Shown piece by piece: positions 8,549 to 15,148 of a stretch of DNA of 64,000 bases (position 1 is the stretch's first letter; each line of letters starts with the position of its first letter). A model generated the notes under the pieces. It was not told where the DNA came from, ran no database searches, and was given only the letters and a program-made list of their open reading frames with translations. Origin of the DNA: 2-02-FULL-43-11-A sp964477065. Lineage in GTDB: Bacteria > Patescibacteriota > Microgenomatia > UBA1406 > HO2-37-13b. The position numbers and the translations under genes were made by a program. Where the stretch lies: the NCBI GenBank assembly GCA_964477065.1, contig CAYZCU010000001.1, positions 13,488 to 77,487 on the forward strand, in the 5' to 3' direction.

Positions 8549-8869
8549 TCACAGTATACCATCAACATCCTTTGCAAGCTCATCTTCAAGGAGCGTGATC
8601 ACCTCACGAATTGTTTCCTCTGGAGTCTGAACATGTTCGTTGAGTAAGCGCCAAACAGCATCGTGATCATCTGTTGCGACATGATCAAGAAATGCATCTT
8701 TGTGCGTATCTGGAAGTTTTTCAAGTATGACATCGATGATGCGATGGTGAAGGGTTGATTGAATTATGAGGACGAGGTGATTGCGCTCGTCATCTGTCAT
8801 ATCAAGGACGTGTAGATGCGTGTGCAATCGATCTGGATCATGGAGATGGTCGTAAAAATGTGTTGACAT
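8549..8869 (-). CDS. Hypothetical helical protein
   Basis: A 106-residue acidic, His-rich protein predicted to be almost entirely alpha-helical, with no signal or membrane segment. The ATG at 8869 lies 4 nt after the preceding gene's stop. I do not recognise the family; the repeated short amphipathic helices (DDERNHLVLIIQSTLHHRIIDV split over two turns, then LPDTHKDAFLDHV) look like a small helical-bundle or protein-interaction domain. Confidence 0.6.
   Translation of the reverse strand: MSTHFYDHLHDPDRLHTHLHVLDMTDDERNHLVLIIQSTLHHRIIDVILEKLPDTHKDAFLDHVATDDHDAVWRLLNEHVQTPEETIREVITLLEDELAKDVDGIL
8553..8558 (-). promoter_or_regulatory. Extended -10 box of the sigma cassette
   Basis: TGG-TATACT on the minus strand, 6 nt before the ATG at 8546; it lies just upstream within the end of the preceding gene's stop region. 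Confidence 0.6.
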
Positions 8870-8873
8870 AGGT

Positions 8874-9860
8874 TTATTGTACTTCAGTTGTTTTTGTAAT
8901 GGCTTCATCTAGTTTGGCCGCTGTCCCTGGCTCAATTGGCCCAAGGGGGATCGTATCTTGTGGATCTCGAATGAAAAAATATAACACTGGTCCGCGAGCA
9001 CGACCATCTACGCGTTCGAGATGCTTCATCACCTCTGGAGATCCACCAAGGTGCTTCCCTGTTGAGGGCGCTGGGCCGGCATCCCCGATATCCGCAATGA
9101 CCGCTTTCCCATTTTCAGGGTTCACAACAAGCATCTTACGAAATTTGAAAAAATTGTAGTGCATGTTTACGTCGTTATGCCACGTGGGTGAGAGAAAGGT
9201 TGGGACGGCAATATACCACTTTTCCCGCTGGACCTCTTGCTCTGTCAAGCCCGTTGGTGATTGGGCAAAATATCCCCAGGCACCGCGCCCAGGCGCCATC
9301 CCGGACGAATAGTATTTTTGCGCATCAGCAGGATCAGCGAAATGTGTCTCCATCGTATCTCCTGGATAGCGCATCAGATGCTGTTCAGCACCGATCAGGC
9401 CATACGTGCGGTTGAGGCGTTTGCCTTCGTAGCTGGGACTGACAACGAGGTTGAATTGGTCGCTGAGAAGCTGGGCAATTTGCTCCTCTTGGTCGGGGGT
9501 CAGTGGTTCAACGGTGGCTGGCAGGATAGGCTTGAGATCTGTGATGAGCTGTTGGGTCGGTGAAAGCGCCGGCGTCTCTGCCTGCGGTTGGGCAGATGGC
9601 GCTGAGGTCGTCTGTGTCAGCGCTTGGGTGAGCAAGGAGGTCGGGACTGGCTGAGAGAGCATCAGGAGTCCTGCCATGGAGCCTGCAGCCAGCTGGCGGG
9701 GCTTGGCAAGCGCGGTGTCGAGATGTTTCTTGTGCTTGTTCCAGAGCTTCTTCTGCGCGGCGGCATGCTTACGAGCCCAGGTGCTCGTGAGAAGGTCATA
9801 GTGAGTAAGCGCGCTGAGAAGGGATTGGGGCATGTCCGGATTCTTTTTTGAAGGAGGCAT
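8874..9860 (-). CDS. Hypothetical exported protein with a possible double-psi-barrel-like C-terminal domain
   Basis: A 328-residue protein. A basic N-terminus (1-55) is followed by a hydrophobic stretch near 58-85 (AAGSMAGLLMLSQPVPTSLL) that may act as a signal or anchor, then a Pro/Thr/Gln-rich linker (85-120) and a globular domain. The C-terminal part has VVNPENGKAVIADIGDAGPA followed by GKHLGGSPEVMKHL, which recalls the NG-x-VxVxIxDxGP core of RlpA-type double-psi barrels; this is a weak resemblance, not a firm assignment. Several Tyr/Trp-rich segments suggest carbohydrate or cell-wall contact. It is followed 4 nt later by the helical protein. Confidence 0.6.
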   Translation of the reverse strand: MPPSKKNPDMPQSLLSALTHYDLLTSTWARKHAAAQKKLWNKHKKHLDTALAKPRQLAAGSMAGLLMLSQPVPTSLLTQALTQTTSAPSAQPQAETPALSPTQQLITDLKPILPATVEPLTPDQEEQIAQLLSDQFNLVVSPSYEGKRLNRTYGLIGAEQHLMRYPGDTMETHFADPADAQKYYSSGMAPGRGAWGYFAQSPTGLTEQEVQREKWYIAVPTFLSPTWHNDVNMHYNFFKFRKMLVVNPENGKAVIADIGDAGPAPSTGKHLGGSPEVMKHLERVDGRARGPVLYFFIRDPQDTIPLGPIEPGTAAKLDEAITKTTEVQ

Positions 9861-9877
9861 GATTTATAGTATCCGCA

Positions 9878-10477
9878 TCAATAGATTAATCTCGCAATAG
9901 GTCCGGATTTAAAATCTTTCACACAATTTTCGATATACTGCATCTGGTAATTTCCGACTGATGATATGTCTTGATTAATTTCAGGAAGCTTCTGGACTTT
10001 GTCCCAGCAATATCGATCAGGAAGGGAAATACATGTATAGTATCCCACCACGAGCAGAGCAACACATGTCAAAACGAGCGTCAATTTCTTTTGAAATGGA
10101 TATGCACTATACATCAAACCCGCGATCAGTGCACCACAGCCAATATATGCCAAAATATTTGCAAAGTTCCCAACAAGCCCAAGCACCAGAACAGTCATGA
10201 TATAGTAAGCACCGAAAATACACACCTGTCGAAATCGCTCACTTTTGAAAAAATAAGACCTAAAGAAAAACATTAGGGGAAAGTGTCCCAGCCAAATAGT
10301 CGTTGTGACAACAGCAAATATCTGTGGCCAATCCCATTCAGGAGAAAAATAAATGTATTGCAAACCATCCTTCCATCCCCCAATCATCGATACAAACGTC
10401 AATGCGAAAAGCCATTGAGCAAGCAGAAGTATATAGAGAAAAGTACTACGAAGTTGCTTTGCTTGCATCGTCAACAT
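9878..10477 (-). CDS. Hypothetical polytopic membrane protein
   Basis: A 199-residue protein with about five hydrophobic helices (near 10-30, 50-72, 85-105, 108-125, 130-150) and a C-terminal soluble tail with Cys in SLPDRYC and ENCVKDF. The ATG at 10477 is preferred because an extended -10 (TGT-CATAAT) ends 7 nt before it. No family was recognised. Confidence 0.6.
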   Translation of the reverse strand: MLTMQAKQLRSTFLYILLLAQWLFALTFVSMIGGWKDGLQYIYFSPEWDWPQIFAVVTTTIWLGHFPLMFFFRSYFFKSERFRQVCIFGAYYIMTVLVLGLVGNFANILAYIGCGALIAGLMYSAYPFQKKLTLVLTCVALLVVGYYTCISLPDRYCWDKVQKLPEINQDISSVGNYQMQYIENCVKDFKSGPIARLIY

Positions 10478-10484
10478 ACCAACG

Positions 10485-10490
10485 ATTATG
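10485..10490 (-). promoter_or_regulatory. Extended -10 box for the polytopic membrane gene
   Basis: TGT-CATAAT on the minus strand, 7 nt upstream of the chosen ATG at 10477; it decides the start over two in-frame alternatives. Confidence 0.5.
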
Positions 10491-10547
10491 ACAGAGTCCA
10501 GACAGCAGAGCAAGTAGATCTCCTTGCATGCCCTTGAGCAGTGAGCG

Positions 10548-10553
10548 TATACT
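10548..10553 (+). promoter_or_regulatory. -10 box for the EamA transporter
   Basis: TATACT without TGn extension, 6 nt before the ATG. Confidence 0.6.
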
Positions 10554-10559
10554 CAAGCT

Positions 10560-10982
10560 ATGTCATGGATGATATATGCACTCTTGTCAGCACTTTTTGC
10601 AGCATTCACCGCGATCTTAGCAAAAATTGGCATCAAAGATGTGAACTCCAATCTTGCAACAGCTATTCGAACGATAGTCATTCTCATTTTTGCCTGGGGA
10701 ATTGTCTTTTACCAAGGCCTCACTCGCCAACTCTCCTCGATTTCACAAGTATCGCTTGTCTTTCTCGTGCTATCAGGCATTGCAACAGGACTGTCGTGGC
10801 TGTTTTATTTTCGAGCGTTGCAACTGGGGACCGCCTCACATGTTGCCTCAATTGATAAGCTGAGTCTGGTTCTGACGATTATCTTTGCAGTGATTGTCTT
10901 GCGCGAAAAAGTGACGCTTTCCGTCGCGATTGGCGCAGTCATGATGACAGCAGGGGCGGTGCTGATCGGGTTTGGGAAGTGA
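10560..10982 (+). CDS. EamA/DMT family transporter, half-size
   Basis: A 140-residue membrane protein containing one EamA repeat with about five helices (MIYALLSALFAAFTAILAK, VILIFAWGIVFYQ and onward, VFLVLSGIATGLSWLFYF, LTIIFAVIVL, AIGAVMMTAGAVLIGFG). The conserved REKVT between the last two helices fits the drug/metabolite transporter superfamily. Proteins of this size act as dimers, as in small EamA transporters. The substrate is unknown. It is convergent with proS, with 41 nt between. Confidence 0.85.
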   Translation: MSWMIYALLSALFAAFTAILAKIGIKDVNSNLATAIRTIVILIFAWGIVFYQGLTRQLSSISQVSLVFLVLSGIATGLSWLFYFRALQLGTASHVASIDKLSLVLTIIFAVIVLREKVTLSVAIGAVMMTAGAVLIGFGK

Positions 10983-11023
10983 AACCAACCCACTGCACCA
11001 TCCCAGATGAAAAATTGATATTC

Positions 11024-12697
11024 TTATTGTGGATATCCAGCCATCAACTTCTGTAGAACTTCAGAAATTTCCAGCATCGTTGATTCTGTTTCACTCCTTT
11101 TTTTGAACTCCACCAAATTGCCAGTCCGTTTTGAAATGACTATCCTGTTGGGGATACCGATAAGATCTGCATCAGCAAACTTGGAGCCTGCAGAGACATC
11201 TTGGCGATCATCAAACAGAACTTCGATATTGTGCTCTAACAGTTTTTTGTAGAGTGCAAATGCTTTTGTGCTCACCGTATCATCTTCGAGATTCAGACCG
11301 ATAAGATGAACGTGATATGGGGCAATCGCTTCTGGCCAGAGGATTCCCTTTTCATCATGATGCATTTCAACAATCGTTGCAAGTGTCCTCCCAATCCCAA
11401 TGCCATAACAGCCCATGTAGTATGGTTTTTCTTGGCCATCTTCATCGATATAGTTGGCGCCATTCATCTTTGTGGAATAGTGATATCCAAGCTGGAAAAT
11501 ATTGCCAACTTCAATGCCTTTTTTTACGATAAGTTTTTTGCCATCAGTTGTCAAAAAGCCATCTTGTGCAAGCGCAATATCGCCTTCGATATCTGGTTGA
11601 TAATCACGATCAATGTTGACGTTGTACAGATCCTGGTTAGGCTTATTTGCCCCACCATATGCATTGCGTATCGTGCGAAGAGAATCATCAGCAACTATCA
11701 ACAGCTCTGTCCCAGCAGCAAGATGATCTTTGATACCCACAGGAGAGATAAAGCCTGGCTCAGACTGCAGCGTTGTACGGATCTCATCATCAGTTGCATG
11801 ACGTAGGTTGAGAGCTCCTGTAAGATGTGCCAGCTTTACTTCATTCACATCATAGTCTCCTCGAATAACTGCCAGGATAAATCGTCCTTTTTCATCGACA
11901 AACATCACATCTTTGATCTGTAACCAAAGCGGGAGCTTATGAAAAGCGATACCATCTTCCATGGTTGTCCCTCGTTCTGCCTGCACAGGTTGCATTTCTT
12001 TAAGCTCATCAGCAGTGTTTTTGAGATCTTTTTGAAAAATGGCAACATCTTCATGAGCTGCATATGTCCCATCATCGGTAGTAAGATATGTACTTTCACC
12101 GACCTCAGATTCGACAACAAATTCATGACAGTATTCTCCACCAATATATCCATTGTCTGATTCAACAACAGCTGTTTTCAAACCAAGTTTGTTGAAAATT
12201 CGTGTGTACGTCTCAAGCATCTTCATGTATTCGCTTTTGAAATCTTCCTCAGAAGTATGAAAAGAATATGCATCTTTCATCATAAATTCGCGTACACGCA
12301 ACAACCCCCCACGGACCCGCAACTCATCTCGAAATTTTGCAGAAAATTGGTAAAGATTAAGTGGTAAGTCTTTGTAACTTACTTGAAATTTGCGAATAAG
12401 ATCAACAAACATTTCCTCCGCAGTTCCACCAAGCGCAAACTCGGCACCGTGTCGATCTTTAATCATCATAAGCTCAAACCCAGCTGAATTTGTGCGATTG
12501 GTTTCTTGCCACAGTCCCAAAGGATGCAAAACCGGCGTCACCATNNNNNNNNNNCGAAAACCAAGAGGTAAAAAATAGTATCTCCCTGCACTTGATTCTC
12601 TAATAAATCCTCCTCGATATAATAGACGGTAAGAATCATTACTCGCTTCTGCTGTTGCTGTCTTTTCTGTCTTTGGAAACATCTGTGAATATTTCAT
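11024..12697 (-). CDS. proS: Prolyl-tRNA synthetase, bacterial type (contains an assembly gap)
   Basis: Class II synthetase that charges tRNA-Pro. It has motif 1 broken by the gap, motif 2 with FRDELRVRGGLLRVREFMMKD split over two strands, a central insertion of about 150 residues that matches the editing domain of bacterial-type ProRS, motif 3 GCYGIGIGRTLATIVE, and the anticodon-binding domain at the C-terminus. Against the E. coli type, about 20 residues are missing where the N-run stands (after LPLGF, before MVTPVL), yet the 10 N keep the frame. The gene is complete apart from that. It is controlled by the T-box leader upstream. Confidence 0.95.
   Translation of the reverse strand: MKYSQMFPKTEKTATAEASNDSYRLLYRGGFIRESSAGRYYFLPLGFXXXXMVTPVLHPLGLWQETNRTNSAGFELMMIKDRHGAEFALGGTAEEMFVDLIRKFQVSYKDLPLNLYQFSAKFRDELRVRGGLLRVREFMMKDAYSFHTSEEDFKSEYMKMLETYTRIFNKLGLKTAVVESDNGYIGGEYCHEFVVESEVGESTYLTTDDGTYAAHEDVAIFQKDLKNTADELKEMQPVQAERGTTMEDGIAFHKLPLWLQIKDVMFVDEKGRFILAVIRGDYDVNEVKLAHLTGALNLRHATDDEIRTTLQSEPGFISPVGIKDHLAAGTELLIVADDSLRTIRNAYGGANKPNQDLYNVNIDRDYQPDIEGDIALAQDGFLTTDGKKLIVKKGIEVGNIFQLGYHYSTKMNGANYIDEDGQEKPYYMGCYGIGIGRTLATIVEMHHDEKGILWPEAIAPYHVHLIGLNLEDDTVSTKAFALYKKLLEHNIEVLFDDRQDVSAGSKFADADLIGIPNRIVISKRTGNLVEFKKRSETESTMLEISEVLQKLMAGYPQ
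12545..12554. other. Assembly gap of nominal length inside proS
   Basis: Ten N. Alignment by eye with bacterial ProRS suggests that roughly 50 nt more than this are missing, so the N count is a placeholder. Confidence 0.9.
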
Positions 12698-12741
12698 ATT
12701 GTTTTCATAAATTGTAATTACTTTATGGCCCTTCTCGCCAA

Positions 12742-12794
12742 TAAAAAAGCCTCGCCATCACACACCAACATTGGTTGATATGCAAGGACGAGGC
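12742..12794 (-). terminator. T-box intrinsic terminator
   Basis: On the minus strand GCCTCG pairs with CGAGGC, followed by six T. Its 5' arm (CTCGTCC) is the same segment used by the antiterminator, so the two folds exclude each other. Confidence 0.85.
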
Positions 12795-12998
12795 ATCTCG
12801 TGTTACCACCTTGTTTTATCCAGTTGTTGCCAACTGAACCTTTGTAACCGACTCATTCCTCTTGGGCGACATCGGCATTTCTATGTGTCTTAATCACAGT
12901 TGAACTTCTGTGGAAAGTTAGTGGCCTTCAGTTATCGGACCATGTCCTTTCTCGCTCAAAGGCAGGAAACCTTTTCATCGCGAATTAAAATAATATCT
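12742..12998 (-). ncRNA. Proline T-box riboswitch leader of proS
   Basis: A tRNA-sensing 5' leader. On the minus strand: stem I with GCCTT/AAGGC (paired arms at 12924-12928 and about 12970) and an inner GGAC-ATG-GTCC hairpin; the Pro codon CCA at 12922-12924 on the 3' side of the internal loop above an AAAG/CTTT stem is the likely specifier; the T-box antiterminator at 12784-12812 is AAGG, the 7-nt bulge TGGTAAC (12802-12808), ACGAG-ATGC-CTCGT and CCTT; then the terminator. TGGT can pair with an ACCA acceptor end. Uncharged tRNA-Pro should therefore switch proS on. The specifier is less certain than the T-box itself because its first C could also close the stem. Confidence 0.9.
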
Positions 12999-13004
12999 AT
13001 GAAT

Positions 13005-13010
13005 AGTATA
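13005..13010 (-). promoter_or_regulatory. Extended -10 box of the proS T-box transcript
   Basis: TGC-TATACT on the minus strand; transcription would start near 12998, giving a leader of about 300 nt before the proS ATG. No good -35 is visible. Confidence 0.6.
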
Positions 13011-13154
13011 GCACATTGAATACCTTGTGATGGGGTGATGTTCTCACTATCTTTCTCAAGTTCAACTCTGTGACATTACGATCATCGATCTCTGATTTTC
13101 GATCATGTACATGAGCTCATAATAGCAAATAGCGGTTCAAGATACCCTCCATGA

Positions 13155-13160
13155 TATAAT
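13155..13160 (+). promoter_or_regulatory. Extended -10 box (TGA-TATAAT)
   Basis: A consensus hexamer with TGn extension on the plus strand, about 33 nt before the ATG at 13194. The rest of the 13011-13193 interval shows nothing else recognisable. Confidence 0.5.
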
Positions 13161-13193
13161 AGCAATTGTTGTTACATTAAATTTTTACTACTG

Positions 13194-13475
13194 ATGACTA
13201 TTGAGAGAGGCGAAAATACCAGGTGGCGTACATTTGAGGTCGGACAGAATGTAAGTATCGGTGTGCATTATTTTCGCCAAGGGCGCGAAATCTTAACCAC
13301 GCTCTGTGCTGCTACTGCTGGCAACCCAACTAATTCTGGCATCGTTATAAGTGCGATCCGTGGAGGATGCCCAGTAGGAAATGGTATTGCGGAAGTGCAA
13401 TGTCAGACATGTGACTATCGTGAACATCTAATTTCGCAGAGAAATGGCACCGTAAGGCATGTCTCCTATAGCTGA
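13194..13475 (+). CDS. Hypothetical protein
   Basis: A 93-residue frame lying alone between the proS promoter and the ClbS-like gene. It contains IRGGCPVGNGIAEVQC and CQTCDY, a cluster of Cys that could bind metal, and has no signal or membrane segment. No family was recognised. A consensus -10 lies upstream, but there is no Shine-Dalgarno and the leader is too long for leaderless start, so translation is uncertain. Confidence 0.4.
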   Translation: MTIERGENTRWRTFEVGQNVSIGVHYFRQGREILTTLCAATAGNPTNSGIVISAIRGGCPVGNGIAEVQCQTCDYREHLISQRNGTVRHVSYS

Positions 13476-13536
13476 TAGTGTCTGTGGTTTTCAATACCTG
13501 AAATTCTTTTTGAGATCAAATGCTGAGCGTGTCGGA

Positions 13537-13998
13537 CTAGACTCTATGCGTCCCTACAACTTGCTCTTCTATTTGCAACAAATGTTCTCCTTGATTATGC
13601 TCGATTGATGCTTCAAGAAATCTTTTTGGAGTGAATTTAGGATGTGGGCCTGCTTGTTTATGCCATTCACTCTCTGGCAATTGTTCATATACCTGTATTA
13701 TCTTATTCCCAGATGCAATAAGCTCACTGTATACTGTTTCCCAGTTTTTAAGTTTGCTCGATTGAACACTTTGGGCATTGAACCTGTCAACATCATTAAC
13801 CCACCTAGGAGAAGTTCCCTGTAACAGGCTAGCAACCTGATGTAATGACTGCCTCTCCCATCCAGTCAAATGTGCCAACATATCTTTGAGACTCCACTCT
13901 CCGAACAAAACAATTTCTCGTTTCTCCTTCGGAAATGCATCAACCATTGCCTCGAATTGCGTTCGTGCCTCTTTGTATTTTTGAATAAGTGTTTTCAT
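13537..13998 (-). CDS. ClbS/DfsB (DinB-like) four-helix-bundle protein
   Basis: A 153-residue protein of the DUF1706 type. Helix 1 (LIQKYKEARTQFEAMVDAF), the loop with EWSLKDMLAHLTGWERQSL (the family's conserved W-x-KD-x-LaHLtgW motif), and the C-terminal TPKRFLEASIEHNQGEHLLQIEEQV give the fold. Family members act on small molecules or bacillithiol, or protect from colibactin; this one's substrate is unknown. The ATG lies only 3 nt after the 3' end of the tRNA-Gln gene, so it seems to be co-transcribed with it and released by tRNA processing. Longer upstream frames run into the tRNA and are rejected. Confidence 0.8.
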   Translation of the reverse strand: MKTLIQKYKEARTQFEAMVDAFPKEKREIVLFGEWSLKDMLAHLTGWERQSLHQVASLLQGTSPRWVNDVDRFNAQSVQSSKLKNWETVYSELIASGNKIIQVYEQLPESEWHKQAGPHPKFTPKRFLEASIEHNQGEHLLQIEEQVVGTHRV

Positions 13999-14001
13999 CT
14001 G

Positions 14002-14072
14002 CTGCCCAGCAGGGATTTGAACCCCAATTACTTCGTTCAGAGCGAAGCGTCCTACCATTAGACGACCGGGCA
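14002..14072 (-). tRNA. tRNA-Gln (anticodon CTG)
   Basis: Complete cloverleaf on the minus strand: acceptor TGCCCGG/CTGGGCA (one G-T), D arm GTCT/GGAC around AATGGTA, anticodon stem CTTCG/CGAAG with loop CTCTGAA (anticodon CTG, codon CAG), T arm with TTCAAAT loop, discriminator G. CCA is not encoded, in keeping with the cca gene at 57908. Confidence 0.92.
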
Positions 14073-14108
14073 TGTCCGTCCACAAACTTTCGAAGTGATC
14101 GTGGCATT

Positions 14109-14114
14109 ATTGTA
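14109..14114 (-). promoter_or_regulatory. Extended -10 box for tRNA-Gln(CTG)
   Basis: TGG-TACAAT on the minus strand, giving a 5' leader of about 30 nt before the mature tRNA. Confidence 0.55.
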
Positions 14115-14127
14115 CCACCGTAATGCG

Positions 14128-14442
14128 CTATTTGCCAGATGTGGCAGTTGGGATAAAGGAAATATGCAACGTGCAATCCAGTGCCTGGGCAATGCGCTTC
14201 ATCAATCGAAAAGATGGATTTGCCGTCATGGATTCGATAGATGATATACGCGCTTGGGATGTTTTGACACGTGACGCAAGCTCCTGCTGAGTCTCTTTGC
14301 GAGCAAGACGCTTTTCAATCAGTGCAGATGCGAGAATAAACTCAGGTCGCGCCTCTTCCCATGCTTGCACAAATTTGGGATTTTTGAGTAGTTCACTCAA
14401 GTGATCTTGATAGTCGATAGTGTGGGACTTTACCTTTTTCAT
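14128..14442 (-). CDS. XRE-family transcriptional regulator (HigA-like)
   Basis: A 104-residue DNA-binding protein. The helix-turn-helix (about 55-98) reads ETQQELASRVKTSQARISS then ESMTANPSFRLMKRIAQAL, typical of HigA/antitoxin-type XRE proteins, and ends with TLHISFIP. No HigB-like toxin is adjacent: the gene upstream is a LOG-like enzyme and the one downstream is a tRNA. The ATG at 14442 is chosen over longer frames because a 24-bp perfect palindrome lies just upstream of it. Confidence 0.85.
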   Translation of the reverse strand: MKKVKSHTIDYQDHLSELLKNPKFVQAWEEARPEFILASALIEKRLARKETQQELASRVKTSQARISSIESMTANPSFRLMKRIAQALDCTLHISFIPTATSGK

Positions 14443-14448
14443 ATTTAA

Positions 14449-14472
14449 ATATATATCATATATGATATATAT
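14449..14472. promoter_or_regulatory. 24-bp perfect palindrome, likely operator
   Basis: Each 12-nt arm (ATATATATCATA and its reverse complement TATGATATATAT) is perfect. It starts 6 nt before the XRE ATG and overlaps any -10 box there, so it probably serves as the autorepression site of the regulator. Confidence 0.65.
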
Positions 14473-14494
14473 AGTCAACTGCCTATAGCACTAT

Positions 14495-15139
14495 CTACCG
14501 CCTGTGCTGACCTGGAGAGAGAAAGAGCTCGCACTCATCACCGACACATTCTTCAGGAGAAAGGCTCTGGTAGCGCTGATACATGCTTTCAAATTGCTCA
14601 AGATAATGAAGCACTTCGCGTGGGGTTGTAGCATAGCGAAACACTTTGTATTCTTCCTCACGGACGCGCATGTTTTTCCAAAAGGCATCGAGTATGCTTC
14701 GCCAAAATGGACCATACAAAATAAATGGCTTGTGCCTATCAAAGTACAAACGTGAAAGTGCCCATGCCATACCAAACTCAGAGATCGTCCCCGTTCCTCC
14801 ATTAAAAAGCACATACGCATCCCCTTCCTCTAAAAGCCGTCTTGTCCTTTCGACATAATTAGATTCCTCAGTCGCTTTATCCACGAGGCGAATGTTTTCA
14901 TCCATTTTCCCTTCAAAATGATTCACATGTTTTGGAGAAAAGTACACCGCCTCAACACGGCCTCCTCCAGCTTTTGCCCCTTTTGAGCCAGCATACATCA
15001 CCCCCGGACCACCACCATTGATCTGTGTATATCCATGCTCTGCCAGGAGTTTGGCAGTATCAAAGGCACTGACAAATTCCTCATCTTTTTCGTGAGATTG
15101 AGAATAGCCGAAGAACGTAACTGTATTGATAAGTTTCAT
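14495..15139 (-). CDS. LOG family / TIGR00730 Rossmann-fold protein
   Basis: A 214-residue protein of the lysine-decarboxylase-like superfamily, whose characterised members are nucleoside-5'-monophosphate phosphoribohydrolases (LOG). INGGGPGVMYAGSKGAKAGG is the first glycine-rich motif and FNGGTGTISEFGMAW matches the PGGxGTxxE catalytic motif, with Asn in place of Pro. The ATG at 15139 is preferred to a GTG 9 nt earlier. It is last in the glucan operon, 9 nt after the GH57 stop, with which it has no obvious chemical link. Confidence 0.85.
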   Translation of the reverse strand: MKLINTVTFFGYSQSHEKDEEFVSAFDTAKLLAEHGYTQINGGGPGVMYAGSKGAKAGGGRVEAVYFSPKHVNHFEGKMDENIRLVDKATEESNYVERTRRLLEEGDAYVLFNGGTGTISEFGMAWALSRLYFDRHKPFILYGPFWRSILDAFWKNMRVREEEYKVFRYATTPREVLHYLEQFESMYQRYQSLSPEECVGDECELFLSPGQHRR

Positions 15140-15148
15140 AGCAATCAC

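Noticed and set aside
13011..13154. A small RNA between the proS promoter and the 93-codon frame
   Set aside because: No stem-loop with T-run or conserved element was visible; only promoter-like hexamers at the edges.
14128..14442. HigBA toxin-antitoxin pair
   Set aside because: Only the HigA-like half is present; neither neighbour resembles a RelE/HigB toxin.
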